Shown: positions 1-8,301, counted from the stretch's first letter. The stretch: DNA of 64,000 nt from Cryobacterium frigoriphilum (GCF_004403305.1 NZ_SOHE01000053.1:124001-188000), one strand, 5' to 3'. Notes: generated by a model not told the origin, from the letters alone. Translations and numbers: made by a program.

Positions 1-301
1 CGCCGCGCCCGGCGTGACCGATCATGAGGGCGATCAGGGCGAGAACCAGCACCCGTTCGAGGCTGAGCCGTCGCGTGAGCATCGGGGTGACAATGCCGAA
101 GAGCGCGAAACACAGCGGTGGCAGCATGCCGAGCAGCCCGAGGGCCACCGAGCCGAGCGGAATGTCGACCTCGACGAGCGAGACGATGGGTGACAGCGCC
201 GCGACCGCGGTACGCAGGCTCGATGCCACGAGAAGAATGCCGAGCAGTGCGAGCACTCGCCCCGACCAGAGACGGCGGGTCGGAAAGGCGGCGTCGGTCA
301 C
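1..301 (-). CDS. MFS transporter, CynX/NimT-like, N-terminal part (runs off the left edge)
   Basis: The first 100 residues of a membrane transporter are visible, read from a GTG at 301 down to the window edge. After a short basic N-terminus comes a hydrophobic helix ending in the segment SSLRTAVAALSPIV, then two further helices separated by a short loop with TPMLTRRLSLERV. The Arg-Thr after helix 1 followed by Ala-x-x-x-Pro is typical of the cyanate/nitroimidazole (CynX/NimT) branch of the major facilitator superfamily. The gene lies 126 bp downstream of a TetR regulator on the same strand, so the pair may be a regulator and its efflux pump. The substrate cannot be told. The start has no strong Shine-Dalgarno, so it is provisional. 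Confidence 0.7.
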   Translation of the reverse strand, partial: MTDAAFPTRRLWSGRVLALLGILLVASSLRTAVAALSPIVSLVEVDIPLGSVALGLLGMLPPLCFALFGIVTPMLTRRLSLERVLVLALIALMIGHAGRG

Positions 302-427
302 CGGGTAAGTCTATGGTTGGGCGACGGCCGGTCTCGCCACTCGGCACCGCTGCACGGCCGCTGGGCTCGCTTGCGGCACCCCTGGGACGCCGCACAGCCT
401 CGCGCGGGCGCGGCGACCGGTTGAGCT

Positions 428-1084
428 CTACCCGCCGCTCGTACCGTGACGCGACGCGCGGATGCGCTCGGGCAGGGCGAGCAGATCGGCCAGACGATCG
501 GCCGGCGCCAGCCCCGGCAGCAGCATGCCCCACATCTCCACCAGGCGCTGCTGGATGTCTTCCCGACGGGTGAGCACGTCGGACACGACCTGCACGCCGG
601 TGAAGGCGGAAATGATGAAGTGAGCCGCCGTGCAGACCTCGACGGTGTCGGTAATGTCGCCCTCGGCCTGGCCCCGGCGCAGGAATTCCTCGGCGGCCTT
701 CATCCAGTCCAGGTAGGGAGCGTCAACGGGTGAGTCGAAGTTGGCGGCCTCGATCGTGAGCCGTACCCCCGCGCTGACGACGGGATTGTTGTGAAGCTGA
801 TCGGCGATTTCGAGGGACATCACGATCATGGCGTCGATCCCGCGCATGTGGGCCTCGAGCAGGTCCCGCCCGATCGCGGAGGATGACTCGTGCTGGGCCT
901 CGATGATGGCGCGGGCCAGCGCTTCTTTCGAGTCGAAGTGAAAGTAGAGCGCACCCTTGGTGACGCCCGCCTCGGCGCAGACGTCGGCCAGCGAGGTGCT
1001 CCCATAACCGTGCTGCTGAAATACGGCTGCCGCGCCGCGGATGATCGCCGCCCGGGTGACGACAGCTCGAGCCTGTTGTGCCAC
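428..1084 (-). CDS. TetR-family regulator, ScbR/ArpA (gamma-butyrolactone receptor) type
   Basis: A 218-residue DNA-binding regulator. The helix-turn-helix lies at about residues 27-50 (TSLADVCAEAGVTKGALYFH), followed by FDSKEALA. Two ligand-domain segments, SAGVRLTIE and SAFTGVQVVSD followed by a leucine-rich C-terminus, match the layout of ScbR-type autoregulator receptors better than generic TetR proteins. The start is GTG at 1084 behind GAGGAG with good spacing. It is transcribed toward the MFS gene, so it probably controls itself and that transporter. Whether it binds a butyrolactone or another small molecule is unknown: many members outside Streptomyces are orphan receptors. No butyrolactone synthase (AfsA/ScbA) is in the window. 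Confidence 0.85.
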   Translation of the reverse strand: MAQQARAVVTRAAIIRGAAAVFQQHGYGSTSLADVCAEAGVTKGALYFHFDSKEALARAIIEAQHESSSAIGRDLLEAHMRGIDAMIVMSLEIADQLHNNPVVSAGVRLTIEAANFDSPVDAPYLDWMKAAEEFLRRGQAEGDITDTVEVCTAAHFIISAFTGVQVVSDVLTRREDIQQRLVEMWGMLLPGLAPADRLADLLALPERIRASRHGTSGG

Positions 1085-1122
1085 TGCTACTCCTCGTTCG
1101 AATTTACTCGACTTAGACTAGC

Positions 1123-1134
1123 GGGTCGCGACCC
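1123..1134. promoter_or_regulatory. 12-bp perfect palindrome, candidate TetR operator
   Basis: The sequence GGGTCGCGACCC is a perfect palindrome 38 bp upstream of the TetR start codon, in the gap between that gene and ribF. Its position fits an autoregulatory operator, but palindromes rich in CG are common at this GC content, so this is a guess from position only. Confidence 0.3.
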
Positions 1135-1167
1135 CACAAAATACAGGCTGATAGGTATGGTCGGGAC

Positions 1168-2112
1168 CTACCGGCGCCGCTCTGGCGCCAGAATGTGCCG
1201 CACCCGGGCGACATCGTCCCGGATCTGGGCGATGAGCGGCTCGACACCCTCATAGGCGACCATGCCGCGGATGTGCTCCACGAAGCCCAGATCGATGCGG
1301 TGGCCGTAGAGGTCAATGTCCTCGTCGAGCACGAAGGCCTCAACCTGCGTCTGCAGGATTCCCTCGAAGGTGGGGTTCTTGCCGACGGAAATGGCCGCCG
1401 GGTAACGGATTCCGGCATCCGTCAGCCAGCCGGCGTAAACACCGTCGGCCGGCGTGAGGCCCTCCGCCTCCGGGGCGAGATTCGCGGTCGGAAAGCCGAG
1501 CTCGCGGCCGCGCGCGGCGCCGTGTACGACTACGCCGCGCATGGTCGGCAGGTGGCCGAGCAGCCGAGCGGCGGCCCGCACGTCGCCCTCGGCGAGCAGC
1601 TCCCGAATCCAGGTCGACGACACGCGCCGGGAGTCATCGGGCTTGACGTCCTCAATGAGGTCAACGGCAAACCCGAAACGGATGCCGAGCTCGCGCAGCA
1701 ACGCCACGTCGCCCGCACCGCGGTGCCCGAACCGAAAGTCCAGGCCGACGAGCACATGCCTGGCGTGCAGGGCGTCTACGAGGATGTCCCGCACGAACGC
1801 TTCTGGTTCGAGGGCGGACAGCTCGCGGGTGAATTCAAGCACCAGGGTGGCCTCGACGCCGGTCTCGGCCAGCAGATCGAGTTTCTGCTCGGTGCTTACG
1901 AGGCTGGTCGGGCAGCGCTCGGGCGACAGCACGGAGAGCGGATGCCGATCGAAGGTCACGACGACCGTGCGCAGCCGGTCGCGGGCGGCGTGCCGTTCGA
2001 GTTCGGCGATCACGGCGCGGTGACCGGCGTGCACGCCGTCAAACTTGCCGATGGTGACGGCCGAGGCCGGCCAGTCCGAGGGCACGCTGGGGAGCCCGTT
2101 CAGAATCCTCAC
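1168..2112 (-). CDS. ribF: Bifunctional riboflavin kinase / FAD synthetase
   Basis: A 314-residue cytosolic enzyme that phosphorylates riboflavin to FMN and adenylylates FMN to FAD. The N-terminal nucleotidyltransferase carries the HxGH-type motif in GKFDGVHAGH, with SSTWIRELLAEGDV near the end of that domain. The C-terminal flavokinase shows GRELGFPTANL and DGVYAGWL. The open frame extends 24 codons further upstream, but the start is placed at GTG 2112 because it overlaps the TGA of the preceding gene (GTGA) and gives the usual N-terminus VRILNGL. It is the last gene of the truB operon; truB-ribF linkage is ancestral in bacteria. The upstream gene ends in a 15-bp repeat that reaches to within about 20 bp of this start. 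Confidence 0.95.
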   Translation of the reverse strand: MRILNGLPSVPSDWPASAVTIGKFDGVHAGHRAVIAELERHAARDRLRTVVVTFDRHPLSVLSPERCPTSLVSTEQKLDLLAETGVEATLVLEFTRELSALEPEAFVRDILVDALHARHVLVGLDFRFGHRGAGDVALLRELGIRFGFAVDLIEDVKPDDSRRVSSTWIRELLAEGDVRAAARLLGHLPTMRGVVVHGAARGRELGFPTANLAPEAEGLTPADGVYAGWLTDAGIRYPAAISVGKNPTFEGILQTQVEAFVLDEDIDLYGHRIDLGFVEHIRGMVAYEGVEPLIAQIRDDVARVRHILAPERRR

Positions 2113-2588
2113 GAGGCCCTCCGCGCAGCGGGCCGGTGGGTAGCGGGACGGTGGGTATCGGGACGGTGCGTGTACAGCCACCACATGCCCAAGACCGGCA
2201 GCACCAGCGGAATGAAGAGGTAGCCGCTGCCGAACACCGACCAGACGGTTGCGTGCTGGAACAGGGCGGGATCGACGAGGCTCAGGGTGCCGACGACGAG
2301 CACTCCGAGCATTTCAAAGCCGATCGTGATCCAGGCGACCCGGTACCAGCGGGCGCTGGGGGCGGTGAGCGCGATGGTCGCGAGAACGTAGACGACCGCG
2401 GCGAGGGCGGACAGCGAGTAGGCCAGCGGGGCCTCATCGAACCGGGAGACGATCTGTACGAACGATCGACCGGTCGCGGCGAGGGCCAGCACGCCGTAGA
2501 CGGCGATCAGGAGTCGACCGATTCCGATGGATCGGGAGGGAGATCGTGGCGGTTCCTGGGGATTAACGCCGGTTTGCTGTTCTGTCAT
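2109..2588 (-). CDS. Small integral membrane protein, unknown function
   Basis: A 159-residue protein with four predicted membrane helices (beginning with GRLLIAVYGVLALAATGRSF) and a basic tail. I do not recognise a functional domain. The start is placed at ATG 2588 because the 17 upstream in-frame residues look non-coding, although no clear Shine-Dalgarno precedes it. The C-terminus consists of three near copies of a five-residue unit (HRPDT, HRPAT, HRPAA), encoded by a 15-bp tandem repeat. Translation is coupled to ribF by a GTGA overlap and the gene follows another membrane protein by 57 bp, so the two membrane proteins may act together. Similar small membrane proteins often sit beside ribF/truB in Microbacteriaceae, from general memory rather than a search. 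Confidence 0.75.
   Translation of the reverse strand: MTEQQTGVNPQEPPRSPSRSIGIGRLLIAVYGVLALAATGRSFVQIVSRFDEAPLAYSLSALAAVVYVLATIALTAPSARWYRVAWITIGFEMLGVLVVGTLSLVDPALFQHATVWSVFGSGYLFIPLVLPVLGMWWLYTHRPDTHRPATHRPAARRAS
2131..2171. repeat. 15-bp tandem repeat at a gene's 3' end (about 2.7 copies)
   Basis: Near-identical 15-bp units built on GGGACGGTGGGTATC lie at the 3' end of the membrane-protein gene and encode its His-Arg-Pro-rich tail. The unit length keeps the reading frame. Confidence 0.75.
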
Positions 2589-2645
2589 CGCACGGTAATT
2601 ATGCCAGTGTTCCCGCTGGTTTCCGCACCGGGCGCGCACCGGGCG

Positions 2646-3014
2646 TCACACGCCCTGCACGGTCCAGATCTGCACCATGCGATAAATCATGACCGCGACC
2701 GAGAGGCACGCGACACCGAGAATGACCGTGCTCCAGCGGCTGCGTTCGATGAGGGCCCAGAATCCGGCGGCGACCGGCAGCAGGATCGCGCTGATCAGGT
2801 ACGTGTAGAACTCCAGCAGGCTGCCGGTCGCTTCGTTTCCGACCAGCGGAGCGACGAGCGCGACCACGAGCTGCGCGAGCAGCAGCAGCTCTACGAGCAG
2901 GGTCGCGCCCATGGTGAGGTCGGTCGGTTTGCGCCCGAGCAGGCCGAGCACGACACACAGCACTCCCGCCGGCACGGCGATGGCGAGCTGCAGCCAGCTG
3001 AACCACTCGATCAT
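2646..3014 (-). CDS. Four-helix integral membrane protein, unknown function
   Basis: A 122-residue protein that is almost entirely hydrophobic, with helices around residues 8-26, 35-58, 68-85 and 95-113 and the short polar loops GRKPTDLT and IERSRWS. No catalytic or binding motif is visible. It starts at ATG 3014 inside the stop codon of truB (ATGA overlap), so it is translationally coupled to truB. The fold resembles small actinobacterial DUF-type membrane proteins that accompany the truB-ribF operon, but I cannot name the family. Confidence 0.75.
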   Translation of the reverse strand: MIEWFSWLQLAIAVPAGVLCVVLGLLGRKPTDLTMGATLLVELLLLAQLVVALVAPLVGNEATGSLLEFYTYLISAILLPVAAGFWALIERSRWSTVILGVACLSVAVMIYRMVQIWTVQGV

Positions 3015-4051
3015 CGGGTCTCGTTCGGTTCGGCGACGGATGCTGCGGGTTCGTCGGGCGCAAAGTTCAGCACGGACTTGGCGTGGTGGCCGCGCAGCTC
3101 GACGAGCCCCACGAGTCGACCGTCCGGGGCCACCGCGGCGACCGGAACGACCGCGCCGGCCGCGCCGACGTCTCCGGCTTCGCCTGCAGTGCGGGGGCGT
3201 CGGCCGGGGCGGGCCTCGATGGCGGCCACGAGCGCCGGGTCCACGTCGATGCGTTTGCCATGACCCAGATCAATCGCCTGTTGCGGCGTGAGATCGAGGC
3301 GGGCGAGCAGGCGGGTGGCGGCATCCGTCGGCGCGATCAGATTCGCGGCCACGTCGAGCTCGTCGAGCAGCCGGGCGTCCTCGATGCGGAACGGGCCGAT
3401 GCGGGTGCGCCGCAACGCCGTCAGGTGGCCACCGACACCGAGTGCGGCGCCGAGGTCGCGGGCGAGCGCCCGAATGTAGGTGCCTGAACCACAGTCCACC
3501 CGCACCCGGAGGTCGAGAAACCCGTCGATTTCAGTGCTGTCGAGCAGCTCGAAGGCGCTCACGGTCACGGGGCGGGACGGCAGCTGCACGTCTTCGCCGG
3601 CGCGCACGCGGGCGTAGGCACGCTGGCCGTCGATCTTGATCGCGCTCACCGCGCTCGGGCGCTGGCCGATTGCTCCGGTCAGGGCGGTCATGCCGCTGGC
3701 CACGGCCTCGGGGGTCAGCGCGGCGACGACGTCTGCGGGGGCGCGTTCGATCTCTTCGCCCTCCGCGTCGTCCGTCGTGGTGCAGGCACCGAGGCGAATC
3801 GTGGCGAAGTATTCCTTGTCGAGCCCGACGACATAGGTCAACAGCCGGGTGGAGTTGTTGATGCCGAGCACCAGCAGGCCGGTCGCCATCGGGTCGAGGG
3901 TGCCGGCGTGGCCGACCTTGCGGGTGCCGGCGAGGCGGCGGGTGCGGGCAACGGCGTCGTGGCTCGTCCAGCCCTGGATCTTGTCGACGAGCAGCAGGCC
4001 GCTCGCGGTGGTGCCCTGCGTGCGTGCAGGGCGAGTGGTGTCGGCGCTCAT
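3011..4051 (-). CDS. truB: tRNA pseudouridine(55) synthase
   Basis: A 346-residue RNA-modifying enzyme that isomerises U55 to pseudouridine in the T-loop of tRNA. The catalytic aspartate is in the family signature VGHAGTLDPMATGLL, preceded by LLLVDKIQGWTSHD; the later YTYIRALARDLG-type element is seen as CGSGTYIRALARDLG. The start at ATG 4051 is chosen over the open upstream frame because conserved sequence begins only after it. A C-terminal extension of about 70 residues, rich in Ala, Val and Gly, is longer than in E. coli TruB. It heads a four-gene operon (truB, two membrane proteins, ribF). In most actinobacteria it directly follows rbfA; here four unrelated genes lie between. Confidence 0.95.
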   Translation of the reverse strand: MSADTTRPARTQGTTASGLLLVDKIQGWTSHDAVARTRRLAGTRKVGHAGTLDPMATGLLVLGINNSTRLLTYVVGLDKEYFATIRLGACTTTDDAEGEEIERAPADVVAALTPEAVASGMTALTGAIGQRPSAVSAIKIDGQRAYARVRAGEDVQLPSRPVTVSAFELLDSTEIDGFLDLRVRVDCGSGTYIRALARDLGAALGVGGHLTALRRTRIGPFRIEDARLLDELDVAANLIAPTDAATRLLARLDLTPQQAIDLGHGKRIDVDPALVAAIEARPGRRPRTAGEAGDVGAAGAVVPVAAVAPDGRLVGLVELRGHHAKSVLNFAPDEPAASVAEPNETR

Positions 4052-4228
4052 GCGCGGGCCTTCCGAAAAAGTTGAGACGCCGGGAACGGGATACAGTTTG
4101 GTGCCGAAGGCGCTGCGCACTCGCCGAGTTTACCAGCCGGCGCTGGTTCGCTCGCCGTTGTCGAGCGGCGCGGCCGGTCGAGCGCCCTAGGCTGAAGAAA
4201 TGCCATCACCGCTGCACCCGAAACCGCT

Positions 4229-5227
4229 ATGCGCCTAGCCGTCATCGGGGCCGGTGCGCTCGGCGGTACCTTCGCTACCCTGCTGGCGCGTGCCGGACAC
4301 CACGTCACCGTGACCGCCCGCGGCCGGGCCCTCGACGTGATTCGTGAGGAGGGCATCCGTCTGTCCGGCGGATTCGGCGACACCCATGCTCGGCCCGCCG
4401 CGCTCGAACGGCTCGCGGAAACCCCTGACCTCACCCTGGTCTGCACGAAGGCGCACGATGCCGCGGCGGCCCTGAGCTTCAACGCGGCGGCTATCGCGGG
4501 CTCCCCGGTGATCGTCGTGCAGAACGGTCTCGACGGGGTCACGACCGCGGCCCGGCTGCTGCCCGGCTCCGATTGCTTCGGTGCCCTCACCCTCATCGCC
4601 GCCCACTACGAGGCCCCCGGGGTGGTGCGGGTGACCACCGCGGCGCCCACCTATCTGGGGCGCGGTTCCGGGGCAGCGGATGCCGCCACCCGGCGCTGGC
4701 AGGCCGTGCTCGACGCCGCCGTTCCCACCATCGCCCTCGACAATTTCGTGGGCGCCCAGTGGACCAAGCTCATCGTGAACATGCTCAACGCCTTGCCGGC
4801 GATCACGGGCCTGAGTGTGCAGGAGGTCATCGACCACCCCGGGCTGCGGCGACTGATGACGGCGAGCATGCGGGAGGCGGTGCGGGTGGCGCGCGCGCGC
4901 GGTGTGCGCTTCGGACAGCTGCAGGGCCTCGACGACCGCAGCCTGCGGCGCTTCGCGCGACTGCCGCTGTGGGCCGGACAGCGGCTGCCGCTGCAGCTGC
5001 GGGCCCGGATGGGATCGGTTCCGAACCAAGGGTCGACCTTGCAGAGCCTCAATCGCGGACAGGTGACCGAGATCGACTACCTCAACGGCGCCATCGTGCG
5101 TGAGGCCGCGGCGTCCGGCCTGGAGGCCCCGGTCAGCGCCCTGCTGACCACGCTCGTGCACGAGGTCGAGACGAGCGGGGTCTCGCTCACGCCCGACGCG
5201 GTGCTCGCGCGGCTGCCGAGGCACTGA
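4229..5227 (+). CDS. panE: Ketopantoate reductase family protein (2-dehydropantoate 2-reductase)
   Basis: A 332-residue NADP-dependent oxidoreductase of the ApbA/PanE family. The N-terminal Rossmann fold starts with GAGALGGTFATLLARAGH. The C-terminal helical domain holds the catalytic lysine in GAQWTKLIVNMLNAL and the substrate-binding serine/asparagine region GSTLQSLNRGQVTEIDYLNG. The family reduces 2-dehydropantoate to pantoate in coenzyme A synthesis, but it also has members with other 2-oxo-acid substrates, so the exact substrate is less certain than the family. It stands alone on the plus strand, convergent with the next gene, and shares no obvious pathway with its neighbours. Confidence 0.85.
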   Translation: MRLAVIGAGALGGTFATLLARAGHHVTVTARGRALDVIREEGIRLSGGFGDTHARPAALERLAETPDLTLVCTKAHDAAAALSFNAAAIAGSPVIVVQNGLDGVTTAARLLPGSDCFGALTLIAAHYEAPGVVRVTTAAPTYLGRGSGAADAATRRWQAVLDAAVPTIALDNFVGAQWTKLIVNMLNALPAITGLSVQEVIDHPGLRRLMTASMREAVRVARARGVRFGQLQGLDDRSLRRFARLPLWAGQRLPLQLRARMGSVPNQGSTLQSLNRGQVTEIDYLNGAIVREAAASGLEAPVSALLTTLVHEVETSGVSLTPDAVLARLPRH

Positions 5228-5228
5228 G

Positions 5229-5282
5229 CTACCGTGGCGCTGAGGTACGGCGGCGCTGCGGTACGGCGGCGCTGAGGTACGG
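5229..5282. repeat. 16-bp intergenic tandem repeat (about 3.4 copies)
   Basis: Units of 16 bp (core GTACGGCGGCGCTGAG) start directly after the panE stop codon at 5229, 5245 and 5261, with a partial fourth. Unlike the repeats inside genes in this window, the unit is not a multiple of three, consistent with non-coding sequence. Confidence 0.8.
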
Positions 5283-5286
5283 ACTT

Positions 5287-5315
5287 CGCACCCTCGCCCG
5301 CGCCGGGAGGGTGCG
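5287..5315. terminator. Hairpin between convergent genes
   Basis: A perfect 9-bp stem (CGCACCCTC with GAGGGTGCG) and an 11-base loop separate panE from the convergent kinase-like gene. There is no U-tract on either strand. Flanking bases extend a weaker resemblance to the hairpin at 27208-27266. Confidence 0.6.
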
Positions 5316-5363
5316 ATCTCCGCGACTCGCGGCCTGCGGCTCCCCCGAGACTGGTCGCGGCGC

Positions 5364-5978
5364 TCAGCAGCGGTCGAGGAAGCGTCGCAGCGGTGCGGCC
5401 GCATCGGTGGTGTCGACGACGGCGGTGACGGTATCGCGGGGCGCGACCTCGGCGAGGTAGGCCGCCTCGGCGAGGCTCTGCTGCGCGCGGGCGGTGTCGG
5501 TCTCGAGCAACACGCTGTACGACCAGAGATCGTGCACGTCGGGCCGGTTCAGATAATCGCCGTCGAGGATGAGCACCGCATCGTGCGGCGCCGTGCGCCA
5601 GGTCGGCTGGATCCACTCGCCGCTCTCAGGGTCGCGCTGCTCGAGCACGAAGCCCGCGCTGCCGCCCATGCGGAACGGTTCGACGAGCACCCGGCGCAGG
5701 GCCGAATCGTCGGATCCGGAGCGGTAGAGGCGCAGTTGCGGGTCGGGCTCTGAGGAATCCTGTTCGTTCCTGGCCCGCTGAAAAAAGCGCATCGACGCGC
5801 GAAAGACGTGGCGGTCGGTTTCCCGCAGCACCTCGGCCAGCTGGTCGGCGAATTCGACGCGACCGGAGGCATCCGTACCGTCAACCGCGATGATCGTGCG
5901 TCCGCGGCCGTAATTGTGCATGATCTCAGCGGCGAGGGTTCGCAGAAAATCGGTGCGTGGTGTGGAAACGAGCTTCAT
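5364..5978 (-). CDS. Uridine-kinase-like P-loop protein with degenerate nucleotide-binding loop
   Basis: A 204-residue cytosolic protein with the layout of the small uridine-kinase-like NTPases of actinobacteria: HNYGRGRTIIAVDG before the P-loop, FADQLAEVLRETDRHVFRAS after it, and DAVLILDGDYLNRPDVHDLW as the Walker-B-like strand. The P-loop itself reads GTDASGRVEF where family members have GxDGAGKTTF: the invariant lysine is arginine and both following Thr/Ser positions are lost. ATP binding is therefore doubtful, and the protein may be a non-catalytic paralogue. It starts at ATG 5978, divergent from mutY with about 50 bp between, so the two may share a promoter region. Physiological role unknown. 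Confidence 0.75.
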   Translation of the reverse strand: MKLVSTPRTDFLRTLAAEIMHNYGRGRTIIAVDGTDASGRVEFADQLAEVLRETDRHVFRASMRFFQRARNEQDSSEPDPQLRLYRSGSDDSALRRVLVEPFRMGGSAGFVLEQRDPESGEWIQPTWRTAPHDAVLILDGDYLNRPDVHDLWSYSVLLETDTARAQQSLAEAAYLAEVAPRDTVTAVVDTTDAAAPLRRFLDRC

Positions 5979-6030
5979 GCCAAAAGCCTAGGCCCGTTTG
6001 CCGCCTCGATTGGCGGTTAGATTGGAACGG

Positions 6031-6972
6031 ATGACTGCTTTGGCCCCCACAGAGATTTCCAGCCCCGACCTGCACGTGGCTCTCAACGCCTGGTTTCGGC
6101 GCGAGGCCCGCGACCTGCCGTGGCGCCGCGCGGGTTTTGGTGCCTGGGGAATTCTGGTGAGCGAGTTCATGCTGCAGCAGACCCCGGTCGCTCGGGTGAT
6201 ACCGAGGCTCGAAGACTGGCTCGAACGGTGGCCGACCCCGGACGCGCTTGCCGCCGTGCCCGCGAGCGAGGCCGTGCGGGCCTGGGCCACCCTCGGCTAC
6301 CCGCGCCGCGCTCTGTGGCTGCACGCCGCCGCGGTTCAGATCAGCGAGCGCCACGGCGGCGTGGTGCCGCACGATGTCGACGCACTCCTGGAACTGACCG
6401 GTATCGGTGACTACACGGCCAGGGCGGTGGCTGCCTTCGCCTACGGGCACCGGCATCCGGTGGTCGACACCAACACCCGGCGCGTCATCGCCCGCTCGGT
6501 GGCCGGCCAGGGTGAACCGCTGCCGCCGGCCCGAACCCGCGACCTCGAGGCGATGGAAGCGCTGCTCCCCCGTGCCGAAACGGAGGCTGCGGTGTTCAAT
6601 GCGGCGACGATGGAACTCGGCGCCGTCGTCTGCACCGCCCGTAACCCGCACTGCGACGTATGCCCGATTCGGAATAGCTGTGCCTGGAGGGCCGCCGGCT
6701 ACCCTGTCTATGACGGGCCGCGCAAGGCCGTGCAGAAAAAGTTCGAGGGCAGCGACCGTCAGGTGCGCGGGCTGATCATGGCCGAGCTGCGTTCCACACA
6801 CCGTCCCGTGACGGATGCCGAGATCACGGGGCTCTGGGACGATGCGCCCCAGCGGGAGCGTGCCATTGCCGGGTTGCTCGCCGACGGCCTCGCCGTGGCG
6901 GTCGGCCAGCGCCGCACGAGTGAACCGGGCCGCACCGGTGAATCGGGCCGCGGCTACGTGCTGCCAGACTAG
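6031..6972 (+). CDS. mutY: A/G-specific adenine DNA glycosylase
   Basis: A 313-residue base-excision repair enzyme that removes adenine mispaired with 8-oxoguanine. The glutamate needed for catalysis is Glu45 in GILVSEFMLQQTPV; the helix-hairpin-helix is LELTGIGDYTARAV (about 119-133) and the catalytic aspartate is Asp146 in HPVVDTNTRRV. The four iron-sulfur cluster cysteines are Cys201, Cys208, Cys211 and Cys217 with the canonical 6-2-5 spacing. The C-terminal region is shorter than in E. coli MutY and ends with two copies of an RTxExG-like hexapeptide coded by an 18-bp repeat. The start at ATG 6031 is preferred over the in-frame codon at 5998 because it follows GGAACGG and matches family length. 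Confidence 0.93.
   Translation: MTALAPTEISSPDLHVALNAWFRREARDLPWRRAGFGAWGILVSEFMLQQTPVARVIPRLEDWLERWPTPDALAAVPASEAVRAWATLGYPRRALWLHAAAVQISERHGGVVPHDVDALLELTGIGDYTARAVAAFAYGHRHPVVDTNTRRVIARSVAGQGEPLPPARTRDLEAMEALLPRAETEAAVFNAATMELGAVVCTARNPHCDVCPIRNSCAWRAAGYPVYDGPRKAVQKKFEGSDRQVRGLIMAELRSTHRPVTDAEITGLWDDAPQRERAIAGLLADGLAVAVGQRRTSEPGRTGESGRGYVLPD
6912..6947. repeat. 18-bp tandem repeat at the 3' end of mutY (2 copies)
   Basis: Two 18-bp units (CGCACGAGTGAACCGGGC and CGCACCGGTGAATCGGGC) encode RTSEPG and RTGESG close to the MutY C-terminus. Confidence 0.7.
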
Positions 6973-6996
6973 AAACAACGCTCAAGGGGGAGACAC

Positions 6997-8292
6997 GTGG
7001 CCAACACGATCACAGCAGAACTGCACAACTGGGCCGGCAATCTGACCTACGCGACGACCGATCTGAGGCACCCCGCCACGGTCGAAGAACTCTGCGAGAT
7101 CGTCGCGGGCAGCGTGCGGGTGAAGGCACTGGGGTCGCGGCACTCCTTCAACGATTCGGCCGACACCACCGGCACCCTCGTGGCTCTCGACCGCCTGCAG
7201 GGTGAGATCGAGCTCGACACCGACCCGGGCACCGGCGCCCGCATCGTGTCCGTGGGGGCCGGCGTGACCCACGCCCGACTGGGTGCCTACCTCGAAGCCC
7301 GCGGGCTGGCCCTGCACAATCTGGCCTCGCTGCCGCATATTTCGGTCGCCGGTGCGATCCAAACCGGCACGCACGGCTCCGGCGTGAACCTGGGATCCCT
7401 CGCCGCGAAGGTGACCGCCTTCGATATCGTGCGGGCGTCGGGCGTCGTCGAGACGCTGCGGCGCGGCGACGACAGATTCGAGGCATCCCTGGTCGGGATC
7501 GGAGCCCTCGGCATCGTCACCAACGTCACCCTCGAGACCGAGCCGAGCTTTCAGATCGTCCAGCACGTGCACGAGGACCTGCCGTGGGCGGCTGCGCTCC
7601 CCCACTGGGCCGACATCATGGCCGGCGGCTACAGCGTCAGTGTGTTCACGACCTTCGTGGGCGAGAACACCCAGCAGATCCTGACCAAGCGCCGCGTCGA
7701 CGGCGGTCGCGGTGGCGGGGGTGGCGCCACGATCGACCTGGCGGCGCTCGGCGGCCGTGAAGCGGGTGTGGCCGTGCATCCGTTCAAGGGAGCCGCCGCC
7801 AGCAACGTCACCGAGCAGCTGCGCGTCGCCGGCCCGTGGAACGAACGACTGCCACACTTTCGCAGCGACTTTCAGCCGAGCCTCGGTACCGAGATCCAGT
7901 CGGAGTACCTGGTGCCGATCGACAACGCCGTGCCGGCCATTGAGGCGCTGCGCGCGATCGGGCACCTGATCCAACCGCTGCTGTACGTGGCCGAGCTGCG
8001 CACGGTCGCGGCGGATGCCGGGTGGCTGTCCCCAAGCTACGCTCGCGACAGCTTCGCGGTGCACTTCACCTGGCACCAAAGACATCCGGAGGTGCTGGCC
8101 GTGCTGCCGCACGTGGAGAGGGCGCTGGCCCCGTTCAACGCCCGCCCGCACTGGGGCAAGGTCGCCACGCTGACCGGCGTCGAGCTGCGCCGGGTGTACC
8201 CGCGCCTCGATGCCTTCGCGCTCGAGACCCTGCGCGTGGACCCGCAGCGCCGTTTCGCCAACGCCTTCCTGGAGCGCACGCTCTTCGCGTGA
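6997..8292 (+). CDS. aldO: FAD-dependent alditol (xylitol/sorbitol) oxidase-like protein
   Basis: A 431-residue flavoprotein of the vanillyl-alcohol-oxidase superfamily. The FAD domain carries LGSRHSFND, where His49 corresponds to the histidine that holds covalent FAD in Streptomyces AldO, then NLASLPHISVAGAIQTGTHG. The C-terminal half has the lactone-oxidase-type segments LPHFRSDFQPS, IQSEYLVPID, ELRTVAADAGWLSPSY, HFTWHQ and RPHWGKV, all in the order seen in alditol oxidases. Such enzymes oxidise the terminal carbon of polyols with O2, giving aldose and H2O2. The GTG start at 6997 has a strong AAGGGGGAG site four bases upstream. It follows mutY by 24 bp and may be co-transcribed with it. It has a glycine-rich insertion (GGRGGGGG) at about residue 230. 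Confidence 0.87.
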   Translation: MANTITAELHNWAGNLTYATTDLRHPATVEELCEIVAGSVRVKALGSRHSFNDSADTTGTLVALDRLQGEIELDTDPGTGARIVSVGAGVTHARLGAYLEARGLALHNLASLPHISVAGAIQTGTHGSGVNLGSLAAKVTAFDIVRASGVVETLRRGDDRFEASLVGIGALGIVTNVTLETEPSFQIVQHVHEDLPWAAALPHWADIMAGGYSVSVFTTFVGENTQQILTKRRVDGGRGGGGGATIDLAALGGREAGVAVHPFKGAAASNVTEQLRVAGPWNERLPHFRSDFQPSLGTEIQSEYLVPIDNAVPAIEALRAIGHLIQPLLYVAELRTVAADAGWLSPSYARDSFAVHFTWHQRHPEVLAVLPHVERALAPFNARPHWGKVATLTGVELRRVYPRLDAFALETLRVDPQRRFANAFLERTLFA

Positions 8293-8301
8293 CGCCACAA
8301 A

